From Plesiomonas shigelloides (GTDB lineage: Bacteria; Pseudomonadota; Gammaproteobacteria; Enterobacterales; CAMTGL01): 64,000 nucleotides of DNA. Position 1 is the first letter of the stretch. Every line of letters begins with the position of its first letter. Below the pieces are notes generated by a model. The model had not been told where the DNA came from, made no database searches, and saw only the letters and a program-made list of their open reading frames with translations. The position numbers and the translations under genes were made by a program. Positions 37,903-47,859 of this stretch are shown here, in pieces. The stretch spans positions 248,001 to 312,000 of the forward strand of contig NZ_LT575468.1 of assembly GCF_900087055.1 (NCBI RefSeq), written 5' to 3'.

Positions 37903-39366
37903 ATGTCCGGTTTATTGATTGATGGCCGCTGGTTACCGGGGGAAGGGGGCGTCCTGCATTCGTACAATCCGGCCAGTGGTGCGTTGCTGTGGCAAGGTGC
38001 CGCCGCCACTGAGGCGCAGGTGCAGGCCGCGCTCAAGGCGGCACGCACCGCATGGCCGGCGTGGCAGCAACTTAGCCCTGATGAGCGTTTTGTCTATTTG
38101 CAGCATTTTAATGAGCAGGTGCGCCAGCAAGAAAGCTGGTTGGCCGGCTTGATCAGCGCCGAAACCGGTAAGCCGCTGTGGGAAAGTCGCAATGAACTGG
38201 CCGCCATGTTGGGCAAAGCCGAGATCTCTTGGCGGGCTTACCAAAGTCGCAGTGGTGAGTGGCAGCAGCCGATGGCGCAGGGGGTGTCACATGTACGCCA
38301 CCGCGCGCACGGGGTGATGGCGGTGTTTGGCCCGTATAATTTTCCCGGCCATCTGCCTAATGGGCATATCATGCCGGCGCTGCTGGCCGGAAATACGGTG
38401 GTGTTTAAACCCTCCGAGCTGACGCCGGCGACTGGCGAGGCGCTGGCATTGCTGTGGCAACAAAGCGGTCTACCGGATGGCGTAGTGAATCTGGTGCAAG
38501 GTGGCGTGTCGGTTGGCGCTGTGCTGGCGGCATCGCCGGAGCTTGATGGCCTGCTGTTTACCGGCAGTGCGCGTACCGGACGGCTGTTGGCGCAGCAATC
38601 GCTGGCGTTCCCGCAGCGCATTGTGGCGATGGAGCTCGGGGGGAATAACCCGCTGATCGTGCAACAGGTGAGCGATCATAAAGCGGTGGTGCACGACATC
38701 CTGCTATCGGCCTTTCTGACCGCCGGCCAGCGTTGTACCTGTGCGCGCCGCTTGCTGTTACCGATCGGTGATGAGGGCGATGCGCTACTACAGCGCTTAG
38801 TGCAGGCCACTCAGCAGTTACTGATCGGCGCGCCAGAGCAACGCCCGGAGCCATTTTGTGGGCCGCTGATCAGCAATGCCGCGGCCGCGCAGATGCTGCA
38901 GGCGCAAGAGCAGCTACTGGCATTGGGCGCTAAAGCGTTGTTACCGCTGCAGCCGCTTGCATTAGGGCCAGCTTTTTTACGGCCAGGGATTTTGGATGTT
39001 AGCGCTGTGAGCGCGTTACCGGATGAAGAGTATTTTGGGCCTTTGTTACAAGTGCAGCGTTATCAGAGCTTTGCGCAAGCGCTAGAGTGGGCGAATCAGA
39101 CCCGTTACGGGCTAGCGGCGGGCTTGTTCAGTGATGATCCGGCGCTGTATCAGCAGTTTCGTACTCAGATCCGCGCCGGGATCGTCAACTGGAATCGTCC
39201 ACTGACCGGCGCATCGAGTGCTGCGCCTTTCGGTGGCTGTGGTGCGTCCGGTAACTATCGGCCCTCGGCACTGTATGCCGCCGATTACTGCGCCTATCCG
39301 GTTGCCTCGTTGGAATTGGATCATGCCACCTTGCCGGCTCAACTTAGCCCCGGGTTAACACTCTGA
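37903..39366 (+). CDS. astD: N-succinylglutamate 5-semialdehyde dehydrogenase
   Basis: A 487-residue NAD-dependent aldehyde dehydrogenase for the fourth AST step. The general base Glu lies in VAMELGGNNPLIV, the nucleophile Cys in LTAGQRCTCARRL, and the FGPYNFPGHLPNGHI motif sits in the cofactor pocket. AAGGAGG precedes the ATG. Genes for succinylarginine dihydrolase (astB) and succinylglutamate desuccinylase (astE) are not in the window, so the pathway must be completed elsewhere. Confidence 0.95.
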   Translation: MSGLLIDGRWLPGEGGVLHSYNPASGALLWQGAAATEAQVQAALKAARTAWPAWQQLSPDERFVYLQHFNEQVRQQESWLAGLISAETGKPLWESRNELAAMLGKAEISWRAYQSRSGEWQQPMAQGVSHVRHRAHGVMAVFGPYNFPGHLPNGHIMPALLAGNTVVFKPSELTPATGEALALLWQQSGLPDGVVNLVQGGVSVGAVLAASPELDGLLFTGSARTGRLLAQQSLAFPQRIVAMELGGNNPLIVQQVSDHKAVVHDILLSAFLTAGQRCTCARRLLLPIGDEGDALLQRLVQATQQLLIGAPEQRPEPFCGPLISNAAAAQMLQAQEQLLALGAKALLPLQPLALGPAFLRPGILDVSAVSALPDEEYFGPLLQVQRYQSFAQALEWANQTRYGLAAGLFSDDPALYQQFRTQIRAGIVNWNRPLTGASSAAPFGGCGASGNYRPSALYAADYCAYPVASLELDHATLPAQLSPGLTL

Positions 39367-39385
39367 CAGGCAGAGGAGGATTAGC

Positions 39386-40222
39386 ATGGGAAACTTCATT
39401 CTGGATAACCCCAGCACCGCGGGCAGTGACTTAGATGGCTTGTTACAGCGCTGGTGGCAAGACTATATAGCCATCACACCGGTGGTGAGTGAGGTCAATC
39501 GCTTATTGGGCGAGGATGCGGCGCTGATTAATGACCATCTGGCGCTGCGCACCTTCAATCTACCGGCGACCGGTTTATCACGGTTATTGCCGTTGCTCGA
39601 TGCGCTCGGTTACAGCGTGGAAGGGCACTATCAGTTTGTCGAACGCAAGCTCACCGCTGTGCATTTGGAACACCTCGATCCGCGCCAACCGAAGATTTTC
39701 ATCTCCCAGCTGGAAGTTGACCAACTCTCACCGTTGGCGCAGCAGTTAATTGCGGCGCTGGTGGCGCAATTGCCGGAAAATATGTTCGATAGCCCCCTCG
39801 GCTTGGCGGCCGGTCGGCTCTGGCAATTGTCGCTGGCGGATTACCAGTTGCTGCTGGCGGAGAGCGAGTATGCCGCGTGGCTGGCAGCATTCGGTTTTCG
39901 CGCTAATCACTTCACCTTATCGGTCAATGACCTGCAAGATTTTCATACCTTGCCGCAGTTTAATGCCTTACTGGAGCAGCATGCGATTGCGCTGAATCAG
40001 CAAGGCGGGGTGATCAAAGGCTCACCAGCGCAGAAGCTGGAGCAGTCCGCCACGCTCGCCGATCCGGTGATGGTGCATTTTAGTGACCAACCCTGCGCCA
40101 TTCCGGGCTGCTTTTATGAGTTTGCCCTGCGTTATCCGCAAGAAGATGGCACCTTGTTCCAAGGCTTTGTCGAAAGTTCGGCAACCAGCATCTTCAGCAG
40201 TACCGATACCCGCCAGCACTAA
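39386..40222 (+). CDS. DUF1338 protein (2-oxoadipate dioxygenase-like)
   Basis: The 278-residue protein belongs to DUF1338. Relatives such as HglS are iron-dependent enzymes that turn 2-oxoadipate into 2-hydroxyglutarate. Candidate metal ligands are the His in NDHLALRTFN, the His in RANHFTLSVND and the Glu in GCFYEFALRYP. It sits 19 bp after astD with a good AGAGGAGG site, as also seen in Vibrio ast clusters. Its substrate in arginine catabolism is not known. It ends the operon. Confidence 0.82.
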   Translation: MGNFILDNPSTAGSDLDGLLQRWWQDYIAITPVVSEVNRLLGEDAALINDHLALRTFNLPATGLSRLLPLLDALGYSVEGHYQFVERKLTAVHLEHLDPRQPKIFISQLEVDQLSPLAQQLIAALVAQLPENMFDSPLGLAAGRLWQLSLADYQLLLAESEYAAWLAAFGFRANHFTLSVNDLQDFHTLPQFNALLEQHAIALNQQGGVIKGSPAQKLEQSATLADPVMVHFSDQPCAIPGCFYEFALRYPQEDGTLFQGFVESSATSIFSSTDTRQH

Positions 40223-40240
40223 CTCACGCTACCACACTAG

Positions 40241-40287
40241 CACGCTCTCACGCGATGTCATCATCGGCAGGCTCGTGTGAGAGCGTG
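40241..40287. terminator. Hairpin between convergent ast operon and yhfK
   Basis: CACGCTCTCAC (40241-40251) pairs perfectly with GTGAGAGCGTG (40277-40287) across a 25-nt loop. There is no clear T-run. It may act as a Rho-assisted or processing end for both convergent transcripts. Confidence 0.45.
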
Positions 40288-40292
40288 AGAAG

Positions 40293-42347
40293 TCACAGAT
40301 GACGCGATGCAACTGCCATCCCCGACAAGGCATACATCTCACTTAAGTGCGATAAGATGCGATAGAAGTGATGATCGAGCGCGCTGTCTTCGGGCGGTAA
40401 GCTCGGCAGCGGCAAGCTTTGTAGGCTGTTATCCGCCAGCGGTGTGCGGTTAGCCAGCTGCTGCTGACAAGCTTGGATCGCAAACTCTAGCGCTTCACGG
40501 TAGGCCTGCAGATTGCCTTCGGCTTCAGTTGCGCCCTCACGAATCTCCACCGTCATGCTGTTGATATGCTCGATGAGCTGCTGGCTATGCGCTTGCCACA
40601 GTAGGATCTCTTTAAGGTACAAACTGTTATAGCCTGGCTCTTGCAGTGCTTGTGCGTAAGAGTTGTGTAAATCCATCTGCGCTTGGTTGACCTTGATGCG
40701 CGACAAACTTAATTCAGCAGCACTGATGCTTTGGCGCTCCAACATATGGATTAAGCGGTGCATGTGTTCGCCGACACTGTCTAGCAGCGCATTGGCATAC
40801 TGCAGCAGACGGGTACTTTGCCATTGTGGCCACAGCAAGGTGGTACTGAGAAACGCCAGTACGCAGCCGAGCAGGGTATCTTCCATCCGCGCCACCAAGA
40901 ATGCCGCACTGTTGTGCGTCAGCAATTGCAGCAGACAGACCACCATCACGGTGAGCAGCACCACCGCCCAACCATAGTGATTGTGCACCAGCGAAAAACC
41001 AATCAAGGTGCCGATAAACATAAACCCGAGCAGCCATGCTTGCGGCAGGTTCAGTAGCAGCACACCGGTGCCGAGCACCAAGCCCAGTAATGTGCCGTAC
41101 GCTCGATGCTGAATGCGCACCTTGGTTGCGTTATAGCCGCTTTGCATCACCAGCACGATGGTCAGCAAGACCCAATACGAGCGCGGTAGCGAGAGCAAGG
41201 CACCGATTTGCGCGCCAATGGCTAAGGTTACGCCACTGCGTGCCGCCATGCGCAGTGAAGAGGCATTCCAATTCAGGTAATTTTTGAGTGCAGTCAGCAG
41301 TGGCGGATCGGGGATGCGTGGGCACAGCTCGCGCTCGTAGGTCGGACGCAGGGTTTGCAGCAAGCGTGCCACTTGGCCGAAGTGATAGGCGCAAAAGTGC
41401 AGGACTTCGCTGTCAGGGTGCTGTGTTTGTAACCGCTGTAAGTCATTCAGGCCCGCCTGCATATCAAAGTCGGCGAGTCGGTCTGCGTACAGGATGCTGT
41501 CGGCAATCGCGCGCAGGCGCTGCACCATCATGCTGACATTGCCCAAGATCACCGCTTGTGCCTGACAGGCACAAATCTCATCGTGTACCCGCTGCGGTTG
41601 ATTCAGGCTGCTGGTAATGTGCTCTTGCAGATCCAGCGCAGTTTGGTACAGACGTAGCATTTTCTGGCCACCAGGCCAGCTTTGCGCATCTAACTGATTC
41701 AATAATTGGCTGCTTTGCGACAGCAACTCCATCAGGTTTTGCTGTTTTTGCAGTAACACTAAGCTGGCTTGCTCTGGGTCAGTGGCATTCACTAATACCT
41801 GATATTTGCTGTCCAGATAATCGGCCAAGGCGCGGTAAGACTTGTTGAGCGTGTCGCGTAGCGGCACGAATTTCCACAGATGGATCCAGCAAAAAGTAAA
41901 CAGACCAAACCAAGCCACGCCAATTAAAAACACCCCCGCAGCTTGCCAGAAGGGGAAGATTTTCAGCAGTGCTAAGGTCAAAATGCCGGCCGCTAAGCAT
42001 GCCGGCATCAGCTTGGTATTTTGGCTGCTGATTTCCCGCACAACGCCATACACCAGCGCCAATAACAGTAAAATCAGCGGCTCCGGTAGCCCCAATTGCA
42101 GCAAACCACCGACAAACAAACTGGCAGAGGCAAAGATGGCGGCGACGGTGACTACGCGGCGCAGATAGTGCTGTTGCGGCGCGTCTAAACCGGCGACCGT
42201 ACAACAAGGGACGGATAAAAATAGCAGCAGGCCATACATGACATTGCCGAGCGCCAGCGCGGTAAGCACTGGAATAGCGACAATCAGCGTCTGTCGTAGG
42301 CCGAAGTTGAATTCAGGATGAAGAAGCAGGTGTTTTAACGATCTCAT
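40293..42347 (-). CDS. yhfK: YhfK/YccS-family (FUSC) inner-membrane protein
   Basis: This 684-residue protein has two blocks of hydrophobic segments (about residues 20-160 and 385-520), each followed by a soluble helical domain, as in FUSC/YccS proteins related to aromatic acid efflux pumps. The stretch IGAQIGALLSLPRSYWVLLTIVLVMQSGYNATKVRIQHRAYGTLLG is the family signature. Its place next to crp equals that of E. coli yhfK. The transported substance is unknown. Confidence 0.88.
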   Translation of the reverse strand: MRSLKHLLLHPEFNFGLRQTLIVAIPVLTALALGNVMYGLLLFLSVPCCTVAGLDAPQQHYLRRVVTVAAIFASASLFVGGLLQLGLPEPLILLLLALVYGVVREISSQNTKLMPACLAAGILTLALLKIFPFWQAAGVFLIGVAWFGLFTFCWIHLWKFVPLRDTLNKSYRALADYLDSKYQVLVNATDPEQASLVLLQKQQNLMELLSQSSQLLNQLDAQSWPGGQKMLRLYQTALDLQEHITSSLNQPQRVHDEICACQAQAVILGNVSMMVQRLRAIADSILYADRLADFDMQAGLNDLQRLQTQHPDSEVLHFCAYHFGQVARLLQTLRPTYERELCPRIPDPPLLTALKNYLNWNASSLRMAARSGVTLAIGAQIGALLSLPRSYWVLLTIVLVMQSGYNATKVRIQHRAYGTLLGLVLGTGVLLLNLPQAWLLGFMFIGTLIGFSLVHNHYGWAVVLLTVMVVCLLQLLTHNSAAFLVARMEDTLLGCVLAFLSTTLLWPQWQSTRLLQYANALLDSVGEHMHRLIHMLERQSISAAELSLSRIKVNQAQMDLHNSYAQALQEPGYNSLYLKEILLWQAHSQQLIEHINSMTVEIREGATEAEGNLQAYREALEFAIQACQQQLANRTPLADNSLQSLPLPSLPPEDSALDHHFYRILSHLSEMYALSGMAVASRHL

Positions 42348-42398
42348 GAGCCGCTCTTGGCTGACATAAAAAACAGGCTGTTTCTGAGATCAAAGCAC

Positions 42399-42422
42399 AA
42401 AAGGCGCTAAAAAGCGCCTTTT
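42399..42422 (-). terminator. Terminator after crp
   Basis: AAAAGGCGCT and AGCGCCTTTT form a perfect 10-bp stem with an AAAA loop, and the 3' arm ends in T4 on either strand. It lies 28-51 bp past the crp stop, before yhfK, on the minus strand. Confidence 0.8.
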
Positions 42423-42449
42423 ACCTGAAACCGGAAAAGTAACCGGAGA

Positions 42450-43082
42450 TTAACGCGTGCCGTACACCACGATGGTTTTACCGTGGGCGGAGATCAGGTT
42501 CTGATCTTCCAGCATCTTCAGGATACGACCTACCGTTTCACGGGAGCAGCCAACAATCTGGCCGATCTCTTGACGGGTGATCTTGATTTGCATGCCGTCT
42601 GGGTGGGTCATCGCGTCTGGCTGTTTGGCCAGATTCAGCAGTGTCTGTGCGATACGACCAGTTACGTCCAAGAAGGCCAAGTTGCCCACTTTCTGCGAGG
42701 TGGTCTGCAGACGGGAAGCCATCTGGGCAGAAAGACGCATCAGGATATCCGGGTTAACCTGGATCAGCTGACGGAATTTCTTGTAAGAGATCTCGGCCAC
42801 TTCGCAGGCACTCTTGGCACGTACCCAAGCAGTACGCTCCTGACCTTCCTCGAATAGCCCCAGTTCACCAATAAAATCACCCTGATTCAGATAGGACAGG
42901 ATCATCTCCTTACCTTCTTCATCTTTAATCAGAACAGCGACGGAACCTTTGACGATGTAGTACAGCGTTTCTGCCTTTTCGCCTGCATGGATCAGCGTGC
43001 TCTTGGATGGGTATTTATGAATGTGACAATGAGACAAAAACCACTCAAGGGTAGGGTCTGTTTGCGGTTTACCAAGAACCAT
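42450..43082 (-). CDS. crp: cAMP receptor protein (CRP)
   Basis: The global regulator of carbon metabolism (210 residues, full length). The cyclic-AMP pocket [27 protein letters not shown] and the helix-turn-helix [26 protein letters not shown] are almost identical to E. coli CRP. The C-terminus ends [11 protein letters not shown]. It is transcribed alone between a 300-bp upstream region and a strong terminator. The yhfA gene, which in E. coli lies beside crp, is absent here. Confidence 0.97.
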   Translation of the reverse strand: MVLGKPQTDPTLEWFLSHCHIHKYPSKSTLIHAGEKAETLYYIVKGSVAVLIKDEEGKEMILSYLNQGDFIGELGLFEEGQERTAWVRAKSACEVAEISYKKFRQLIQVNPDILMRLSAQMASRLQTTSQKVGNLAFLDVTGRIAQTLLNLAKQPDAMTHPDGMQIKITRQEIGQIVGCSRETVGRILKMLEDQNLISAHGKTIVVYGTR

Positions 43083-43386
43083 TTATATTTCCTCTACATA
43101 GTCGCTTGATACGACAGGACTAGCAATATTTCCCTGTGTAACGCAGCCCGACAATCTCTACGTTTTGTACACGTATTGTGACCTTAGCATATTGACTCGT
43201 GGGTTCTGCTGCAAGGCTACCTCTCATTGGGTAGCATTCTAGCGGCCTAATTTAATGATGCTCTGATTTTGATCCAGCCTGTGGCACACCGCACGTTTTT
43301 TATCATTAAATCCCACTAGCTGAGCGCGAAAAAGCCAACTCTTGTGACAAATTAGGCGAAATTGTCTGTCAAATGTGCAGGTTATT
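43083..43386. other. crp upstream region
   Basis: The 304 bp between prkB and crp contain no gene. A TGTGA half-site (ATTGTGACC, 43176-43184) and another (TTGTGACAAATTAG, 43342-43355) might serve CRP autoregulation, but neither has a full second half. The crp promoter must lie here. Confidence 0.4.
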
Positions 43387-44268
43387 TCACGATTTTTGCG
43401 ATTGCACAGATTGTGTTCGCAATAATTTGGCCACTGCCGGTGTCAAAATCAGATCCATCGCCAATTCCATTTTGCCCCCCGGTACCACCAGCGTGTTCAT
43501 GCGTGAAATAAATGCCCCCTGAATCATCGCCAGCAGGTAGGGAAAATCGACCTGAAAATCTTCGCGAAAGTGGATCACCACAAAGCTCTCATCCATGCTG
43601 GGAATGCTGGTGGCCGCGAACGGGTTTGAGGTATCCACCGTCGGCACGCGTTGGAAGTTGATGTGGGTACGCGAAAACTGTGGGGTGATGAAGTTGATGT
43701 AGTCATCCATCGAGCGCACGATCGAGTGCATGACCGCTTCGCGCGAGTGGCCGCGTTCATGAATATCGCGCACCAGTTTTTGGATCCACTCCAGATTGAC
43801 GATCGGCACCATGCCAATCAACAAATCCACATGCTGCGCCACATTGTGCTGCTCGGTGACCACCGCACCGTGCAAGCCTTCATAAAACAGCAGGTCCGAG
43901 TTTTCCGGCAGCGGCTGCCAATCGGTAAAGGTGCCGGGTAGCTGGTTGTAAGGTACGGCTTCGTCGAAGGTGTGCAAGTATTTGCGCACTTCGCCATCGC
44001 CGGATTGCGCATAGCGGGCTAGGCAGGCCTCTAAGCGGCCAAAATCGTTGGCTTCCGGGCCAAAATAGCTGATATGTCGGCCTTGCTCGCGGGCGCGGCG
44101 CACCGCGGTATCCATTTCGGTGCGGGTATAGCGGTGAAAACTGTCCCCTTCGATGAAGGCGGCATTGAGCTGCATCTTTTTGAACATCTTGCGGAATACG
44201 CGGCTGGTGGTGGTCGTCCCCGCACCACTGGAGCCGGTGACCGCAATAATCGGATGTAACGCAGACAT
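43387..44268 (-). CDS. prkB: Phosphoribulokinase-like protein PrkB
   Basis: A 293-residue P-loop kinase homologous to E. coli PrkB. The P-loop GSSGAGTTTTSRVF has the phosphoribulokinase-type GTTT in place of GKT. YEGLHGAVV and MVPIVNLEWIQKLVRD follow. Most bacteria with this gene do not fix carbon dioxide, so the true substrate is unclear. I start at MSALHPIIAV (44268); an ATG two codons earlier has no support. It heads a row with yheU and yheT, as in enteric bacteria. Confidence 0.9.
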   Translation of the reverse strand: MSALHPIIAVTGSSGAGTTTTSRVFRKMFKKMQLNAAFIEGDSFHRYTRTEMDTAVRRAREQGRHISYFGPEANDFGRLEACLARYAQSGDGEVRKYLHTFDEAVPYNQLPGTFTDWQPLPENSDLLFYEGLHGAVVTEQHNVAQHVDLLIGMVPIVNLEWIQKLVRDIHERGHSREAVMHSIVRSMDDYINFITPQFSRTHINFQRVPTVDTSNPFAATSIPSMDESFVVIHFREDFQVDFPYLLAMIQGAFISRMNTLVVPGGKMELAMDLILTPAVAKLLRTQSVQSQKS

Positions 44269-44309
44269 AAGCACTCCTTGCTCAGGTACGCAGCGGCATA
44301 AAACCGCGC

Positions 44310-44528
44310 TTAACCGTTAAATTCGTCGCGACGCATGATATTCAGGCTCTCATGCAATTCCGACCACACCAGCACCGCTTCACCGCTTTGCAGCTGGCGG
44401 CGTAGCTGTTCGGTCTTTTCGGCAAAACTCATCTCTTGCTGGCCGTAATCGGTGCCTTCACGCAGGACAAACGATTCCAGCAAATTGTTCAGGGTTTCTG
44501 GTTCAAGTTGTTGCCAAGGAATGATCAT
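44310..44528 (-). CDS. yheU: YheU family small protein (UPF0270)
   Basis: A 72-residue acidic protein with the family pattern [29 protein letters not shown] and [17 protein letters not shown]. The ATG at 44528 gives exactly the E. coli length and follows GGAG on the minus strand; a TTG at 44546 is less likely. Function is unknown. It lies between yheT and prkB on the same strand. Confidence 0.9.
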   Translation of the reverse strand: MIIPWQQLEPETLNNLLESFVLREGTDYGQQEMSFAEKTEQLRRQLQSGEAVLVWSELHESLNIMRRDEFNG

Positions 44529-44591
44529 CGGTTCAATAGGCTCCAAGATAGATCGGCTGTCGCGCAGAGGTATTCCCGCAGAGGGCTAGCC

Positions 44592-45599
44592 TTATTCTAA
44601 ATGAGGGCGCAGCCATTGGGGAATACGCTGCTCTAACCACATCTGTGGCTGCTGCCAAGTACCGCCGACAAACCCGACATGGCCACCATGCTCGGTCAGC
44701 TGATACTCAATATTGGCCGGCAGCGTGCCTTGCGGCGGGATCACTGCCTCGGTCATAAAGGGATCGTCTTTGGCATGTAGCATCAAGGTCGGCACGGTGA
44801 TATGCGCCAGTACCGGCAGGGCGCTGCAGCGCTGGTAGTAATCCTCGGCGCTGTCAAAGCCGTGTAGCGGGGCGGTCAGCAGATGGTCAAAATCGCGTAA
44901 GCGACGCAGCTGGCGGATCTCCGTTTGGCTCAGCGGTAAATCCACTCGCCGCAGCGTCATTTTGCGCAGCAGGTTGCTTTTCATTTTGCCCAGCAGGTAC
45001 TGATGATAGATACGCGAAAAGCCCTGTTCGAGGCGACGCGAGCAGGGTTCGAGGGCAAACGGCGCCGAAACCGTGACCGCAGCTTGCAACAGGCTGTCTG
45101 TGCCATATTCGGCTAGATAGCGCGCCAGCATATTGCCGCCGAGGGAAATACCGATGGCCGCTGTGTTCTGCTCACCAAAATTGAGTTGTAGCCACTGCAA
45201 CACGAAGCGGGCATCGGCGGTATCGCCAGAGTGATAGGCGCGCGCTAAACGGTTGGGCTCACTGCCACAACCGCGAAAATGCATCAAAAGCCCCAACCAG
45301 CCCGCATCGCGGATCGCTTGCAGCAGTCCGTGGGCATACGGGCTGTGGAAATTGCCCTCCAGACCGTGAAACAGCACCACGCGCGGTTTGTGTTTGGCGG
45401 TCAGCGGACTTTCGGTCCACGCCAGCTCGAGAAAATCGCCGTCCGGCGTCTCCAGCGTTTGCGTTATCGGGGTAAATTGTGGCTGGCGGCGCAGCAGGCG
45501 CGGCAACAGCGTTTGCAGGTGCGGGTTGTGCGCACCGCGTAAGGGATGAAAAGGCATGAAGGCGGCCGGCTCATGTGCCGCGCAGATCCTGGCAGACAT
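44592..45599 (-). CDS. yheT: YheT-type alpha/beta hydrolase
   Basis: The 335-residue protein is an alpha/beta hydrolase of the YheT/ABHD family. HGLEGNFHSPYAHGL carries the oxyanion HG motif, GISLGGNMLARYLAEYG holds the nucleophile Ser in G-x-S-x-G, HAKDDPF supplies the acid, and EHGGHVGFVGG supplies the catalytic His. The frame is open to 45755, but the start at 45599 (MSARICAAHEP) gives the length of the E. coli protein; no strong ribosome-binding site is seen. Substrate unknown. Confidence 0.87.
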   Translation of the reverse strand: MSARICAAHEPAAFMPFHPLRGAHNPHLQTLLPRLLRRQPQFTPITQTLETPDGDFLELAWTESPLTAKHKPRVVLFHGLEGNFHSPYAHGLLQAIRDAGWLGLLMHFRGCGSEPNRLARAYHSGDTADARFVLQWLQLNFGEQNTAAIGISLGGNMLARYLAEYGTDSLLQAAVTVSAPFALEPCSRRLEQGFSRIYHQYLLGKMKSNLLRKMTLRRVDLPLSQTEIRQLRRLRDFDHLLTAPLHGFDSAEDYYQRCSALPVLAHITVPTLMLHAKDDPFMTEAVIPPQGTLPANIEYQLTEHGGHVGFVGGTWQQPQMWLEQRIPQWLRPHLE

Positions 45600-45810
45600 A
45601 GGTGTCACATCAGCAATCCAATAAGAACGTAATCTACGTTGATACCGGATTTTGCGGCAAAAGGAAATGGGGGCGCGTTTATCCCTGAAATCTATCACTG
45701 CGCTATGAGGAAGGGGTAAAACGATGCACCCCCTGGGATACCGGCAGTGCGGCATCTCAGGGGCGATTCAGTGACGGACTAGGTTTCTTGGTGAACTTGC
45801 TTGCGTGAGC

Positions 45811-47742
45811 TTAACTTAACGTGTCAAAAGCCTGCTGCAGGTTTTCCAGTTCACTTTGGGCATCCAGCCACGCCATCTCGGTTTCTTCCAGCGCGTTTTT
45901 GGTGCTGACTTGCAATGACAACAGCTCCGTCATGCGCACTTTCTGACTGGCATCGTACAGCGCCGGATCGGCCAGCTGGGTTTCCACCTCTTGCAGCTTG
46001 CTGGTTAAGGTTTCCAACTCTTTTTCCAGTTTGGTCAGCTGACGGCGCAGTGGCTGGGTTTGCTGACGGAATTCCGCTTCGCGGCGCTTTTGCTCTTTAC
46101 GGGCTTGTGCGCTGTTGGTGTTGTCTTTGTCGCCAGTGCTGCTGGTCGCAGGGCTGTCTTGTTGCTCACGCTTTTGCTCTTCGCTCAGCCAACGCTGGTA
46201 ATCATCCAGATCGCCGCGGAACAGCTCGACCTGACCGTCATGCACCAGATAGAGATCGTCGGTGGTCGAGCGCAGCAGGTGACGGTCGTGCGAAACCACC
46301 ACCATCGCGCCGTCGAAGTCGATCAGCGCTTCGGTCAGCGCTTGGCGCATGTCCAAATCCAAGTGGTTGGTCGGTTCATCCAGCAGCAGCAGGTTCGGGC
46401 GTTGCCACACAATAAGCGCCAGCACCAGACGGGCTTTCTCACCACCGGAGAACGGCGCCACCGGATCGGTGACTTTATCACCGCGAAAACCGAAGCCGCC
46501 GAGATAATCACGCAGCTGCTGTTCGGTTTCTCGCGGTGCTAAACGCGCCAGATGTACCAGCGGGCTTTCTTCTGGGTGCAGGGTTTCCAGCTGATGCTGG
46601 GCAAAGTAGCCGAGCTTGATGCCGCGCGACAGCTCAACCACCCCGTGTAGCGGCGCCAGCTCTCCGGCCAGCAGTTTAATCAGGGTCGATTTACCCGCGC
46701 CGTTGCGCCCCAGCAGACCGATACGCGAGCCGGGCACCAAGTTGAGCTTCACGGAGTTGAGGATAATCTTCTCGCCGTAGCCCGCGCTGACTTTTTCCAT
46801 GCTCAAAATCGGATTCGGCAGACTCTCCGGCGCACGGAAGCTAAAGCGAAATGGGTTATCCACGTGCGCAGGGGCAATCAACTCCATACGCTCCAAGGCT
46901 TTCACTCGGCTTTGGGCTTGTTTAGCCTTGGAAGCCTTAGCTTTAAAGCGATCGATAAACGATTGCAGATGGGCTACTTTGGCTTGCTGGCTTTCATACA
47001 GCGATTGCTGCTGCGACAGTTTAGTCACCCGCTGCACTTCAAAGGAGCTGTAGTTACCGGTGTACTCATCGATGCGTTGCTGCTCGATGTGCAAAATCTT
47101 ATCGACAATCGGATCGAGGAAATCGCGGTCGTGGGAAATCAGCACTAAGGTGCCGCGATAGCTGTTGAGCCATTTTTCCAGCCAGATCACGGCGTCCAGA
47201 TCCAAGTGGTTGGTCGGTTCATCCAGCAGCAATAAGTCAGAGCGACACAGCAGGGCTTGCGCCAAGTTCAGGCGCATTCGCCAACCACCGGAGAAACTTT
47301 TCACCGGTTGCACATGCTGTTCAGACGAAAAACCTAAGCCATGCAGTAAGCTGGCAGCGCGGGAGCGAATCGACCACGCGCCAATAGCATCCAGTTTGCC
47401 GTGCAGTTCGGCAATCTTGTGCCCGTCATTGTCGTGGTTGGCGCAGTCTAATGCCTGTTCAAGTTGTCGGTACTCTCGGTCGCCATCTATGACATACTCA
47501 ATAGCAGGCATATCCAGTGCCGGCGTTTCTTGATTCACCCAGGCCATCGCCCAGTGGGCGGGTACGGAGATGGAACCGGCATCGGTAGTAAGCTCGCCTT
47601 TAATCAAGGCAATCAGGGTAGATTTACCACAGCCGTTTTTTCCCACCAGGCCGACTTTCTGGCCGGGATTGATGGTAGCGCTGGCGTTATCCAGCAACAT
47701 CTGATTGCCGCGGATTAACTGGATATTAGAAAATACGATCAT
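45811..47742 (-). CDS. yheS: ABC-F ATPase YheS
   Basis: A 643-residue soluble ABC-F protein with two ATPase modules. Walker A loops are GKNGCGKST (N-terminal) and GRNGAGKST; signatures are FSGGWRMRLNLAQALL and FSGGEKARLVLALIVW; Walker B is LLLLDEPTNHLD in both. A linker coiled coil lies between them and a C-terminal coiled coil follows (about 545-640). ABC-F proteins act on the ribosome and relieve specific stalling. I start at MIVFSNIQL (47742), which matches E. coli YheS; upstream frame to 47802 is dropped. Confidence 0.94.
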   Translation of the reverse strand: MIVFSNIQLIRGNQMLLDNASATINPGQKVGLVGKNGCGKSTLIALIKGELTTDAGSISVPAHWAMAWVNQETPALDMPAIEYVIDGDREYRQLEQALDCANHDNDGHKIAELHGKLDAIGAWSIRSRAASLLHGLGFSSEQHVQPVKSFSGGWRMRLNLAQALLCRSDLLLLDEPTNHLDLDAVIWLEKWLNSYRGTLVLISHDRDFLDPIVDKILHIEQQRIDEYTGNYSSFEVQRVTKLSQQQSLYESQQAKVAHLQSFIDRFKAKASKAKQAQSRVKALERMELIAPAHVDNPFRFSFRAPESLPNPILSMEKVSAGYGEKIILNSVKLNLVPGSRIGLLGRNGAGKSTLIKLLAGELAPLHGVVELSRGIKLGYFAQHQLETLHPEESPLVHLARLAPRETEQQLRDYLGGFGFRGDKVTDPVAPFSGGEKARLVLALIVWQRPNLLLLDEPTNHLDLDMRQALTEALIDFDGAMVVVSHDRHLLRSTTDDLYLVHDGQVELFRGDLDDYQRWLSEEQKREQQDSPATSSTGDKDNTNSAQARKEQKRREAEFRQQTQPLRRQLTKLEKELETLTSKLQEVETQLADPALYDASQKVRMTELLSLQVSTKNALEETEMAWLDAQSELENLQQAFDTLS

Positions 47743-47859
47743 TGCAGGTTGCCTTTGCGAGCGAGAGCTGATGCGAGAAATGCCAAAAAAACAGGCCTGC
47801 ATGGTAACGGAAATTCAGGTCACTGACGACCTTCAGGTGACGCAAAGCAGGAGTAATGA